Below are positions 9,384 through 18,900 of a stretch of DNA of 64,000 bases, in pieces. Position 1 is the stretch's first letter. Each line of letters starts with the position of its first letter. The notes under the pieces are model-generated. The model was not told the origin of the DNA and did no database searches. It was given only the letters and a program-made list of their open reading frames with translations. This DNA comes from Dyadobacter koreensis (GTDB lineage Bacteria; Bacteroidota; Bacteroidia; Cytophagales; Spirosomataceae). The stretch is taken from NCBI RefSeq assembly GCF_900108855.1, contig NZ_FNXY01000004.1, positions 62,001 through 126,000 of the forward strand, read 5' to 3'. The translations under genes were made by a program, and so were the position numbers.

Positions 9384-9792
9384 GTCCGTTTTTTTTATTT
9401 CTCAAAAGTAGATTGAACAACCATTTCATAGTATTGGAAATGAGCCGAAGCCGGCAAATTAGTGGCCGGGATAGACAGTGCCTTTCCTGAGTTATCAATT
9501 CCGGGATTACGGTTTTAATTTTGATCAATAATCTTATGGATACGGAAGGATCACATGTGCGTGCGGTAAAAAGTTCTCTAAAATAACTGGCATTTAATTC
9601 TGTCCGGTTCAGGTTACAATATGTCTGCTTCAACATTATTCTCCTCTGTTTCTATTTCGTTTACCCGTCAATTTGTATCACTAATCAGCTGAGCGTCTTG
9701 GGAAACTCCGTCTGAATGATGCTCGGAAAATTATTGATCGATTTTGATTGATAATTTTAAACGGAATTTAAATAAACTATAAATAACTGGAA
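9384..9792. other. intergenic region without a recognisable gene
   Basis: About 400 bases separate the divergent P460 unit and the DsbD-like/ohr pair, so promoters for both should be here. An AT-rich imperfect palindrome (AAAATTATTGATC ... GATTGATAATTTT, about 9728-9759) is a possible operator. Reading frames in this stretch look random. Confidence 0.4.
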
Positions 9793-10239
9793 ATGAAAAC
9801 TTTATTGTTGCTTGCTGCCGGACTCTTCATCAGCCTTTCAGGTCAAGGTGAAACTTTGAAACCAGTAAAATGGAGTTTCACTGTCACAAAAACATCTGAG
9901 ATTGAGGCCAGTATTTTAATCAAAGCTTCTATCAATGATGGATGGCACGTTTATGCTCAGGCGATACCGGAAGGTGGGCCGTTAAAGGCTACATTCAGCT
10001 TTATTCCTGCCAGATCATACCAATTGCTCGGTTCTGTTGCTGAGCCAAAACCTATAATCAGGTTTGAGGAATTTTTCAATATGAATGTCAGCTATTTTGA
10101 AGAAGAAGTGGTTTTCAAACAAAAAATTAAATTGACCGGAAAAGGAACAATTGTCAAGGGAGCCGTAAAATTTATGGCTTGCAGTGCGAAACAATGTTTG
10201 CCGCCAGAAACAGTCGAATTCTCGGTTCCTGTGAAGTAA
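9793..10239 (+). CDS. DsbD alpha-domain-like secreted protein
   Basis: 148 residues with a Sec signal (MKTLLLLAAGLFISLSG). The mature part matches the immunoglobulin-like N-terminal (alpha) domain of DsbD (PF11412 type): GWHVYAQAIPEGGPL, then a C-terminal FMACSAKQCLPPE with two Cys five residues apart, as in that family. In full DsbD this domain passes electrons to periplasmic thiol proteins; here it stands alone without the membrane and thioredoxin domains. It sits 34 bases upstream of ohr on the same strand, suggesting a shared oxidative-stress role. Confidence 0.85.
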   Translation: MKTLLLLAAGLFISLSGQGETLKPVKWSFTVTKTSEIEASILIKASINDGWHVYAQAIPEGGPLKATFSFIPARSYQLLGSVAEPKPIIRFEEFFNMNVSYFEEEVVFKQKIKLTGKGTIVKGAVKFMACSAKQCLPPETVEFSVPVK

Positions 10240-10273
10240 AATCTAGACTGAGAATAAATTAAATTCAAATAAA

Positions 10274-10705
10274 ATGGAAACAAACAAAATCGTAAAAATT
10301 GAAAAAGTTTTGTATACCGGAAAAACACATACGACCGGCGGTAGAGAGGGGGCTTCAAAGAGTTCAGATGGAAAACTTGCAATCAATCTTTCGTCGCCTG
10401 GAACTTCTGGTGCCGGAACAAATCCTGAACAGCTACTGGCTGCCGGATGGTCGGCATGTTTTATTGGCGCAATGAAAATTGCAGCTGGTAATATGAAAGT
10501 ATCGCTGCCGGTTGATACAGCTGTTGACGCGGAAGTGGATCTGGGGATAGCTGGTGAGGCCTATTTTCTTCAGGCACGTTTGAATATCAGTTTGCCGGGT
10601 ATAGACAGGGAAGTGGCCCAGGCGCTGGCAGATACGGCCCATCAGAATTGCCCATACTCAAAAGCGACACGGGGAAATATTGATGTCCAGATTAAACTTT
10701 TGTAA
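10274..10705 (+). CDS. ohr: Organic hydroperoxide resistance protein, Ohr/OsmC family
   Basis: 143 residues, the normal size for Ohr. It carries both reactive cysteines: Cys62 in AAGWSACFIGAM and Cys126 in HQNCPYSKATRGN, plus the early VLYTGKTHTTGGREG pattern. Ohr reduces organic hydroperoxides in the cytoplasm with lipoyl proteins as donors. It follows the DsbD-alpha-like gene and ends at a hairpin terminator. An OhrR-type repressor gene is not in the window. Confidence 0.95.
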   Translation: METNKIVKIEKVLYTGKTHTTGGREGASKSSDGKLAINLSSPGTSGAGTNPEQLLAAGWSACFIGAMKIAAGNMKVSLPVDTAVDAEVDLGIAGEAYFLQARLNISLPGIDREVAQALADTAHQNCPYSKATRGNIDVQIKLL

Positions 10706-10719
10706 AAAACATCTCATTT

Positions 10720-10752
10720 GGCTTGCCGGCTTGCTGGCAAGCCTTATTTTTG
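10720..10752 (+). terminator. terminator after ohr
   Basis: GGCTTGCC (10720-10727) pairs with GGCAAGCC (10736-10743) and is followed by TTATTTTTG. Confidence 0.8.
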
Positions 10753-10868
10753 AATAAGAGTAAACGATTGAATCAGTTTCGGATATTTTTGTTTATTAGG
10801 AAAGTATGGAGACGCTGATAGTTTGCTGCTTTGCAACTTATATAAATGACTATCTTAACAACGAAAAA

Positions 10869-11549
10869 ATGAAAATCACTTACTACGGACATTCCTGTTT
10901 TTCGGTAGTTGCCGGAGGCAAAACCATTTTGTTTGACCCTTATATTACCGGGAACGAATTAGCAAAAGATGTCGATATTAACAGCATCGCGGCAGATTAC
11001 ATTTTTGTGTCGCATGGACATTTCGACCATATGCTTGATGCAGTCGCAATCGCAAATAATACCGGGGCGACTGTCATCGGAAATTGGGAGATTTACTCCT
11101 ATTTTGGGAAGGAAGGCGTCAAGAATTTATTCCCTTTAAATCCAGGTGGAAAAGCGACTTTCGATTTTGGAGATGCAAAATGTTTCATTTCTCAACATTC
11201 AAGCAGCTTCCCTGACGGTGGTTATGCAGGTGTGGCCAGTGGTTTTGCTTTGAAAACAACAGACGGGAATTTTTATTACAGCGGAGATACCGGACTTACG
11301 CTGGATATGACTTTGATCCCAAAATGGACAGCTCTGGATTTTGCTGTTTTTCCAATTGGAGATGTTTTAACGATGGGTGTAGAAGACGCAATTGAGGCCG
11401 CAGGTTTTGTCAAAACAACAAAAATACTAGGTGTACATTACGATACATTTGGATTTATTAAACTTAACAAAGAAGAGGCGATTGCAGAATTTGCAAAGTC
11501 CGGATTGACACTGTTACTGCCGAAAATCGGAGAAACGATTGATATTTGA
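10869..11549 (+). CDS. UPF0173 metal-dependent hydrolase (metallo-beta-lactamase fold)
   Basis: 226 residues from the ATG at 10869; an in-frame ATG at 10806 would add 21 residues that do not fit the family, whose proteins begin MKITYYGHSCF. The metal site is HGHFDHMLD at about 52-60, with more ligands near residue 118 (QHSSSF) and 143 (YSGDTGL). Family members bind two metal ions in the cytoplasm and their physiological substrate is not established. It is a single gene with its own terminator; a TATTTTTG box at 10784 could be its promoter. Confidence 0.92.
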   Translation: MKITYYGHSCFSVVAGGKTILFDPYITGNELAKDVDINSIAADYIFVSHGHFDHMLDAVAIANNTGATVIGNWEIYSYFGKEGVKNLFPLNPGGKATFDFGDAKCFISQHSSSFPDGGYAGVASGFALKTTDGNFYYSGDTGLTLDMTLIPKWTALDFAVFPIGDVLTMGVEDAIEAAGFVKTTKILGVHYDTFGFIKLNKEEAIAEFAKSGLTLLLPKIGETIDI

Positions 11550-11593
11550 ACTGACGATTTAAATAATCATGCAGTAAATTTTACAGTAGGAGA

Positions 11594-11627
11594 GGAGCAA
11601 CGGAAAATCTCCGTTGCTCCTTTTTTT
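11594..11627 (+). terminator. terminator after UPF0173 gene
   Basis: A perfect 10-bp stem GGAGCAACGG/CCGTTGCTCC (11594-11603, 11611-11620) is followed by seven T. Confidence 0.9.
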
Positions 11628-11653
11628 AATCTTACGATACGTTTTTTTAAGGG

Positions 11654-12820
11654 TTAAGTCAAAATTGTTTTCTTCATTAACCGGAGTAAAGTTAAACTTC
11701 GGATGTACAAAATTATCAGTATGGCTATTAAGTCACTGTTGAGCTGGGCAGACATGACAACCGAAAACGGGAACGTCATTACCAACAAAACCAGTGTTGC
11801 CACGAGGTAAGGTTTGAGCAAAAAGTAATACTGCTTATTGCGTGTCAGAACAGGAACGAGGATATGTAATGGGCATGCCCAAAGTAGATTTAGATTGTTG
11901 GAAGCAGCTTCGTGGTCAGTTGCAAACCAAAGAAAAAGCAATAAAATACCTACGCTTCCGACAACTGGATAAAGTATGAGATCAAACCATTTTGATCGTT
12001 GGTTTCTTTTGAGATCAAATTTAGAAATAACAACCGTTATCATTAAAAATATACCAAAAACAACCCAGGGCTGAAACAGGCTTTCAGTTGGCTGTGCCTT
12101 ACTGGCGTTGAAAATGACTGTTTTGTCCAATACCAGCGGTATCCCCGAAATGGAAGCGTTGTCAAATCCTGATTCAAGATAATCAGGCAGGAACATGTAT
12201 TCGAAAAGGGAAAGTTTCTTGTCCATCGGTAATCCCAGACAAAGATCAATAGCTAGCTTTCCCCACCGTTGCTGACGTAAACGATCGCCGGTGAGCATTC
12301 GGATAGTATAGCCCGGCGTTGCGTAATGCTCATTAAATTTGAGTTGCTTTCCAAACAATCCAACCAACACATCCCGCACTTTAGTTGCGCAATTGTTGTA
12401 AAAATAATCGTAGCGATAGGTTGCGTTTTCAGGTTTTGCATTTTCTTCCAGATAATTAAAAATGCTCTGTTTCTGTGTTGCTGTTAAATTTAACAACTGC
12501 TCATGAACGTAACGATTTTTATGAATGTAGAAGGCAACGAAGCTTTCAAAACGAGATACGCCGAGTTTGTAAAAAAGCTCACCTCGTATAAAATTTATGT
12601 AAAATCCGGCATCAAACTTGAAGACACCATAGTTATAAACAAGATCCAATCCTGTAGCTGGATCTTTGACCCTCAATGCGCTATGGCCAAATGCAGAATA
12701 TAGTTCATCCTGATCCGGTCCGCAGGTAATTATCGAAATTTCAGCATTAGGAGACAATTTGTTTTGTCCGAGAGCAGGCGCCTTTAAAGCGATGAAAAAT
12801 AGTAAAATCCACAGTTTCAT
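11654..12820 (-). CDS. DUF4105 membrane protein, Lnb-like (putative lipoprotein N-acyltransferase)
   Basis: 388 residues. A signal peptide (1-18) is followed by an extracytoplasmic DUF4105 domain (about 25-210) with the conserved blocks SAFGHSALRV (His near 46) and FYNNCATKVRD (Cys near 144). About five membrane helices fill residues 245-385. DUF4105 proteins of this layout were reported in Bacteroides as Lnb, which adds the third acyl chain to lipoproteins using a His/Cys pair. Both residues are seen here. The specific role in this organism is inferred. Confidence 0.87.
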   Translation of the reverse strand: MKLWILLFFIALKAPALGQNKLSPNAEISIITCGPDQDELYSAFGHSALRVKDPATGLDLVYNYGVFKFDAGFYINFIRGELFYKLGVSRFESFVAFYIHKNRYVHEQLLNLTATQKQSIFNYLEENAKPENATYRYDYFYNNCATKVRDVLVGLFGKQLKFNEHYATPGYTIRMLTGDRLRQQRWGKLAIDLCLGLPMDKKLSLFEYMFLPDYLESGFDNASISGIPLVLDKTVIFNASKAQPTESLFQPWVVFGIFLMITVVISKFDLKRNQRSKWFDLILYPVVGSVGILLLFLWFATDHEAASNNLNLLWACPLHILVPVLTRNKQYYFLLKPYLVATLVLLVMTFPFSVVMSAQLNSDLIAILIILYIRSLTLLRLMKKTILT

Positions 12821-12857
12821 GGGCAGGTTGTGATTGGCTAATCAGTATCAGATAAGA

Positions 12858-14231
12858 CTAATAAGATTTTTTTGCAGAAATCTCCTGCCCATCCTGGTGT
12901 ACAGTCAGTTTTTCAACGATTCCATCTTCGTTTTTTAGAAATTCCACAGAGGCTTCGACGTTACGAGAGAAAAATTTGGTTTCTGATTCGGGGATGATTG
13001 GTACCCACTTTTGGCCGGTAAGGCAGATAGAGAGCTGATCCCCGTCCAGTTTAACATGAAACTTGCTGCCAGGCGGCATGAAATTGGGGTTATTTACAAT
13101 ACTGAATGAGCCTACGTTTTCCTTCAACGTTTCCTTTGAAACTCGGACAGGCATTTTTACAGGATTCGTTCTGCGGGAAGGATTAAAAAAGTAAAGTCCC
13201 AGGTCATCCTGTGAAAGGCCTGAATTGTTGAAAATAATTATTGCTTTTTTAGTTTTTTTACTGAAACCTACAAAACTTCGATATCCGGCAGTTGCTCCGG
13301 AGTGAGTAATGATCTCGTCACCGTTTTCTGAAATTATGTGCCAGCCTAAGCCTATTTTCATTGTGCCCCAAATAGGCTGTACAGGTTGCTGGGTGAGCTC
13401 CATGCTTTTGTTTAGCGGATTACGTGTAGGTCCCATTTGCGCTTTAACAAACTTCAACATGTCTTCGCCGTTGGAATGAATGGCTCCGGCTCCGGCGAAG
13501 ACGTCAAATTCCCAGTGAGGCATCCGTGTCGTGCCGGCGTGAGGACTGGTTAGCCAGGGACTTTTTTTGAGGATGGTAGTGGTTGCGCTCATTTTCAACG
13601 GATTGCAGATGATAGTTTGAAGCATATCCTCGTACCGGTTACCGGAAACTGTTGCAATGGTTTGGGCTAAAAGAGCCATTCCTAAATTTGAGTACTCATA
13701 TTTGCCCTTCTCGCGAGTAAGCTTGTGTGACTGAAGAAAGCTGTATAGATCGTTGGCACTATAATCGGCATAAGGGTTCGTTGAATCTTTCGGACAAAAA
13801 TTATCTGGCATCCTGGGTAGTCCGGATGTATGAGTCGCCAAATCTTTGAAAGTGATTTTTTGATTGTAAAATTCAGGTATTTTGACTGAGTCCGGAAAAT
13901 AATCCTGAATGGGATCGTTTAATTTCAATTCGCCTTTATTGATCAAGTCGGCAAGTAGCAGTGTTGTAAAGGTTTTACTGATTGATCCGATCTCAAAAAC
14001 TGATTTTTTAGTGATTGCACTTCTCCTAGTCGTATCGCTGTATCCATATACAAAATATTCTTCCCGGCCGTTTACCAAAAAAACGACGATCGTACCAACG
14101 GAAAATTTATTGTCGATCCGGTTTCTGACCTGATGTTTGATCACATTTTTTAATGTCTCATCAGAAGGATTGTCTTGCAGACAGGCGTTTGTCAGGCAAA
14201 CGACAAGACCGATTAACAACAAATTTTTCAT
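12858..14231 (-). CDS. Class C beta-lactamase-like serine hydrolase, lipoprotein
   Basis: 457 residues with a lipobox signal (CLTNAC at 12-17). The beta-lactamase class C/PBP4* fold (about 30-340) has the SxxK site Ser83-Lys86 (GSISKTF), the YxN motif (EYSNLG near 178) and the third motif HSGATAG near 300. A C-terminal beta domain follows (about 355-457), as in many D-aminopeptidase/esterase relatives. It probably acts as a cell-envelope peptidase or esterase rather than giving drug resistance, but the substrate cannot be read from sequence. Confidence 0.9.
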   Translation of the reverse strand: MKNLLLIGLVVCLTNACLQDNPSDETLKNVIKHQVRNRIDNKFSVGTIVVFLVNGREEYFVYGYSDTTRRSAITKKSVFEIGSISKTFTTLLLADLINKGELKLNDPIQDYFPDSVKIPEFYNQKITFKDLATHTSGLPRMPDNFCPKDSTNPYADYSANDLYSFLQSHKLTREKGKYEYSNLGMALLAQTIATVSGNRYEDMLQTIICNPLKMSATTTILKKSPWLTSPHAGTTRMPHWEFDVFAGAGAIHSNGEDMLKFVKAQMGPTRNPLNKSMELTQQPVQPIWGTMKIGLGWHIISENGDEIITHSGATAGYRSFVGFSKKTKKAIIIFNNSGLSQDDLGLYFFNPSRRTNPVKMPVRVSKETLKENVGSFSIVNNPNFMPPGSKFHVKLDGDQLSICLTGQKWVPIIPESETKFFSRNVEASVEFLKNEDGIVEKLTVHQDGQEISAKKSY

Positions 14232-14544
14232 GGATAATAATGGAGGAGATTTATCGTCAATATAACAAGAATTATCCTCGTGAAAATGCGATTGGTACTT
14301 AATTAAGAATCTTTAAGACTATTGCATTTATTTCTTATGTTAAAGTTATCGATGGTACAAGGTGGGTAAATAACCTACGCAATGTTAAAAAATTTAAAGC
14401 ATCCGCGTGAGCATAGTGATTATCCGCATCTTGAAAATGGCCGTTAAAGGGCTAATTTAGCAGATTTTAAGCCTGTTATACAGGTATTTATAATCGGTAT
14501 AATTCCAAATTTTTAAACGGTGCCCAAAAACATTTAGATATGGA

Positions 14545-14574
14545 TTGATTCTTTTCAGGGTGTATGTAAGTTTG
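14545..14574 (+). promoter_or_regulatory. Bacteroidota-type promoter of the 159-residue protein
   Basis: TTG at 14545-14547 and TAAGTTTG at 14567-14574 are separated by 19 bases. This matches the TTTG-N19-TAnnTTTG pattern of Bacteroidota housekeeping promoters. Transcription would start near 14580, about 17 bases before the ATG. The remainder of 14232-14544 shows nothing else. Confidence 0.65.
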
Positions 14575-14596
14575 ATATGATTTAATTTAAATCGAA

Positions 14597-15076
14597 ATGA
14601 GCATGCAAAAAACTTTTCGCAAAACTGTTGCTTTGACCGAAGCTCAGATAAAGCGCCTTCAGCAACTCAGCGAGCTGGATGGAAAAGATCCGTTGATACA
14701 CGTAAGAACAGCAATAGATCAATATCTTAAAAAACAGAATTTTGATTTGTTGTTACCAAATCAGGAAAGCATTTCGGCCAAATTTACTGGTCGGGTGGAG
14801 GATGAGAATATTGCGCGGGCAATATGGGCGTCTGGTGTTGTAGACCGATACGAGTTTTCAGCACTGATACTTCACGAACCCACGAAATTGGGAATTGATA
14901 AAGGGCGGATTTCGAAATTATCTATCTGGGACCCGATCATTAAGGAAAATACAAAAAACTTCATCGACTCGTGTATTGTCAACTACGATCGTGGTTGGGA
15001 TATACGGCCTAGCAAGATCGCTCAGCCTTATTTTGATGCAGTGAAATCGCTGTTGAACAGTTCCTTTTCCTTGTAA
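14597..15076 (+). CDS. Unknown 159-residue protein with ribbon-helix-helix-like N-terminus
   Basis: I do not recognise a family. The first ~45 residues (RKTVALTEAQIKRLQQLS, then VRTAIDQYLKK) resemble a ribbon-helix-helix DNA-binding segment. The rest (about 60-150) is a Trp- and Ile-rich domain that is not identified. No signal peptide or membrane segment is present. It stands alone between oppositely oriented genes and has a well-matched promoter directly upstream, which argues it is a real gene. It could be a small regulator. Confidence 0.7.
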   Translation: MSMQKTFRKTVALTEAQIKRLQQLSELDGKDPLIHVRTAIDQYLKKQNFDLLLPNQESISAKFTGRVEDENIARAIWASGVVDRYEFSALILHEPTKLGIDKGRISKLSIWDPIIKENTKNFIDSCIVNYDRGWDIRPSKIAQPYFDAVKSLLNSSFSL

Positions 15077-15082
15077 TTTTTG

Positions 15083-15117
15083 GCAAAAAATATAGGACTG
15101 TGGCCCTGTCCACAGTC
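15083..15117 (-). terminator. terminator of the TspO-like gene
   Basis: On the minus strand a perfect 8-bp stem GACTGTGG/CCACAGTC (15096-15103, 15110-15117) is followed by CTATATTTTTTG. It starts 20 bases after the stop at 15138. Confidence 0.65.
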
Positions 15118-15137
15118 ATTCAATACTTAGGCTCGAT

Positions 15138-15917
15138 TTATTTTGAAAAGATAAAGGGATGCTTTCGGTTGAGATAACCGTGAACCGAAATATTGATAAG
15201 TATAATTGCCGTTGCGGAAAGAGCTGTATAAGCCACTGCATCAACATTGTTCCAATTAGCGACGGCGACTGCGGCCAGGCCCCAGGCGCCAACTGATGCG
15301 GCCTCCCGAAGATTTCTCTTCCAGATTAAGACCAGGTGAATCAAAGCAGCGGCGGAAATCATCATGATTGTCCATGTAATTGCCGATATACCGAACCCGT
15401 CCCATTTTATTTTAGTAAGATAGGCAGCTGTGTTTGCAATGATGGCGACTGTAATCCATCCAAAATACATGGCGAACGGCCACCACTCCAAAGCGACTTT
15501 CTTAAATGTAATAAGATCAAGTTCCATTCTTGTGCGAATGACTATTGAGGTAAGTGAGCTTAGCAAAATTGCCATAATGAAAACGGATAATCCGGTATAG
15601 TCGTAAAGCCACGCGATGATCCAAAGGCAGTTAGCAACACAGGAAATTACAAACATCCAACCAATCTTCGTAACCACAGAAGGAGCCGGGCCAGAACCGA
15701 ACAGACCCCTGCTTTGATAGATAACGAAGGCCAACAAACCAATGTAGATAAGGCCCCAAATTGAGAAAGCGTATCCTGCGGGAGTGAAATAATTTTGATA
15801 CTGCGCTGATACCGTAGCCATCGTACTATTGTTGAATATACCTGTGTTCGAAAGGTAATTCATTATAATAGTAATTATAAGTGCTATGATATTGGATACT
15901 TGAAGTGTTTTGGTCAT
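15138..15917 (-). CDS. TspO/MBR-like tryptophan-rich membrane protein
   Basis: 259 residues with about seven or eight hydrophobic helices. It matches the extended TspO/MBR-related family often labelled tryptophan-rich sensory protein: FTPAGYAFSIWGLIYIGL near 45-62, CLWIIAWLYDY near 105, and WWPFAMYFGWITVA near 145. These are longer than the classical five-helix TspO (~160 residues). Ligand and role are unknown. It lies downstream of the large PAS kinase on the same strand (50 bases), so it may be co-transcribed with it. Confidence 0.82.
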   Translation of the reverse strand: MTKTLQVSNIIALIITIIMNYLSNTGIFNNSTMATVSAQYQNYFTPAGYAFSIWGLIYIGLLAFVIYQSRGLFGSGPAPSVVTKIGWMFVISCVANCLWIIAWLYDYTGLSVFIMAILLSSLTSIVIRTRMELDLITFKKVALEWWPFAMYFGWITVAIIANTAAYLTKIKWDGFGISAITWTIMMISAAALIHLVLIWKRNLREAASVGAWGLAAVAVANWNNVDAVAYTALSATAIILINISVHGYLNRKHPFIFSK

Positions 15918-15967
15918 TGGGTAAGAATTGTGTAAATTTTTTTTCTAACTTTTCAAGATACGAAATA

Positions 15968-18900
15968 TCATGATGGTATTGGCAAAAAAACTGAAAACGT
16001 TGAACCTTCGTCGACCTGACTTTCTACTATAATCGTCCCCCCATGATTTGCCGCAACTTTTTCGCATATTGCCAGTCCAATTCCTGTTCCGGAATATTCG
16101 CTTCTTCCATGTAATCGTTGGAATAATTGGAATATTCGGTCGGCATAACTCTGATCAAATCCGATTCCATTATCGCTTATATTAATTTTAAAAAATGCTT
16201 TGACGGATCTTGGAGGAACAAAAGAAGATGGAAGGTCGATACTGGAAATGATATCTGCCGTAATCCTGATTTTTGGGACGATATCTTTTTTTCTGAACTT
16301 CAATGCATTACTTAACAGGTTTTGAAACAGCTGTCCCAATTGTGAACGGTCACCGGTTACCTTAGGCAACTCATCCATTTCAATTACCGCACCGGTTTCC
16401 TGAATTAACAATTCCAGATCTGTAAAGACAGACTTCATAACGACATTTAGGTTGACCAGCTCTAGTCGATCGCTTTTACTTGAGATACGCGAGAACATGA
16501 GCAAATCCTCAATAAGGTTTGACATTCTTTTCGCAGCCGTTTGCATACGTTGCAGGTAGTTGACGCCGTCGCCCAATTCAGATGAATAACGGCTTGTGAT
16601 TATATTTCCGAAGGACTGGATTTTTCTTAAAGGCTCCTGCAAGTCATGGGACGCAACATAAGCAAATTGCTGTAAGTTTTCATTTGATTGAATCAGCAGG
16701 TTATTCGACTCTGAAAGCTCCTCATTAATAGCTGCGTATTCTTCATTAATCGAAGCAAGTTCTTCGTTCATCGCCGCGAGCTCCTCTGTGCGTTCCTGAA
16801 CCTGTAATTCGAGAGCAAGCTTTACCTGACGTTGAACGGTAACATCCTGCACAGTACCCGTAATCTTTGATGCCTTACCGTTTTCGTTTCGATAAACTTT
16901 TCCCTGAGCATGAACAATGCGCTCAAATCCACCTGCCTGGAGTGTATACTCGACATCAAAAACGCCATCGGAATCTGGTCTAATGGACTTCTTAAAATCT
17001 TCTTGAATTTTTAACAATTCTAGCGGTGAAACGGACTTGTTTAGTTTTTCGAATGTAATTTCTTCATGATCACCAATGCCAAACCACTGTCGTAAGCGTG
17101 GTGAAAAATCAAAAGTTTGGGAAATAAAATCGATCTGCCAGGTACCCAGGTCAGCCAGCTCAATGGCACCACGGAGTGCGCTTTCAGCCTCTTCAATTTT
17201 TCTTCTGGAAAGAACCTGTTGGGTTATATCAGTCGCTACAACAAGTACGCCGGAAATATTTCCTTCCATATCGCGCTGAGGCTGGTAAGAAAGATCAACG
17301 TAAATTTTTTGCATTTCCCCATTCTGAATAATGTCCACTGACTGTTCAGGAGAGATAAACGGATTTCCTGTTGTAATCACTTCCTTTAAGAGATGATCAA
17401 AGCCTTGTCCGTCAAGTTCAGGTATTGCCTCGAGTAATGACTTTCCTACGAGCTGTTCCGGGAGCCTTCCGACGAGCTGACCGTAAAACGGATTAGCCAT
17501 TTTGAAAACCAGGTTATCCTTGCTGATCATTGCAATCGCTACCGGCGACTGTTCAAATAGTTCGAGAAGCTGTAACTGGCTTTGTTCGATTTCCATTTGT
17601 GCAAGAACTCTGTCAGTTACGTCGATAGCAATGTCGAGAATTGCATAAACTTTTCCTTCGTTATCAAAAATAGGGGTATAGGTGATATTGTAAAAATTAT
17701 GCGTCATGACACCATTGCGAACAATGTCAACCTGAGTGCCGAAACTTTGATACATTTTTCCACTGGTAAATACGTCATCCAGGATTTGTAAAAACGCCTG
17801 ACTTTCCAATTCCGGCATAACTTCACGCAAAGGTTTTCCAGCTATATCAGGTCCTTTGCCCACGATGTCTATAAAAGATTGGTTTGGCATTTCGACGATC
17901 AGCTCTCTTCCAACGAAAAGTCCCATGGCGGCAGGGGCCGCGGAAATTACCGATCTTAACCGGGCTTCGCTTTCAGCAAGCGCTTTCTGAGCTAAAACCT
18001 CCGCTGTAACATCCAGAGACATGTCGATGATCGCGTAAACCTGACCCTCTTTATTAAATAATGGTTTATAGGTAAAATTAAAATAATATGTCCTCATCTC
18101 GCCATCAACTATAATGTCAACGGGAGCATTTGTCGAGCTGAAAGTTTCCCCTGTGGTTAAGAGATTGTCGAGAATTTGAAGGAACGGTTGTCCAACCAAT
18201 TCAGGAAATGCTTCCCGAAGTGGCTTACCGATCACGGAAGCATCTTTTGCCCAATATTCGATCATCGGCTCATTCGCAAGCTCTACCACCATATCTTTTC
18301 CGGTAAAGACACTGATACCAACAGGAACTTCTTCGATGAGCGAACGGAATTTTTCTTCACTTGTTTCCAGTTGTTTCTGGGTTTTCAGGCGCTCTGTCAC
18401 ATCGGTAGCAACGGCAATAATCCCAGTTACGACCCCCGCTTCATTTAGAACAGGTGCATATATAAAATCGAAATAGGCATCTGCTGCTGTTTCGTTTTCG
18501 CTCTTTGAAAGTTGGACGGCATTTATAATATAGGACTCCCCAGTATCAAGAATTTCCTGTAATCGCTGCTTTGAATACTGAAAACTATTCTCGGATATTA
18601 CGTCATAAAAGCTGTTTCCGACTATTGACGCATCTTGCTCCCAAATTTTAAACATTCTGGAATTTGCAAACTCAATAGTCATGTGCGGCCCACTCAGAAA
18701 CGCGATGGCAAGCGGAGCCTGCTCACTAATCGCTTTGAATTTTTCGGCTTGCTGTAGCGCCTTATTTCTCTCATCCGTTTTGGATGGAATGTCCGGCGCA
18801 TCATTTTCTACGCATTCGTCCTGAAATGAAATAAATGTCCCCGCAAATGATACAGCCTTTCCATTGGCGTTTGTTGTAGATTTCCCCCTGCATATAACAG

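Noticed and set aside
9259-9636. 125-codon minus-strand frame
   Set aside because: It overlaps the start of the P460 gene in another frame and shows no family pattern.
12858-14231. Serine hydrolase as an antibiotic-resistance beta-lactamase
   Set aside because: The added C-terminal beta domain and lipoprotein anchor fit envelope peptidase or esterase relatives; no resistance context.
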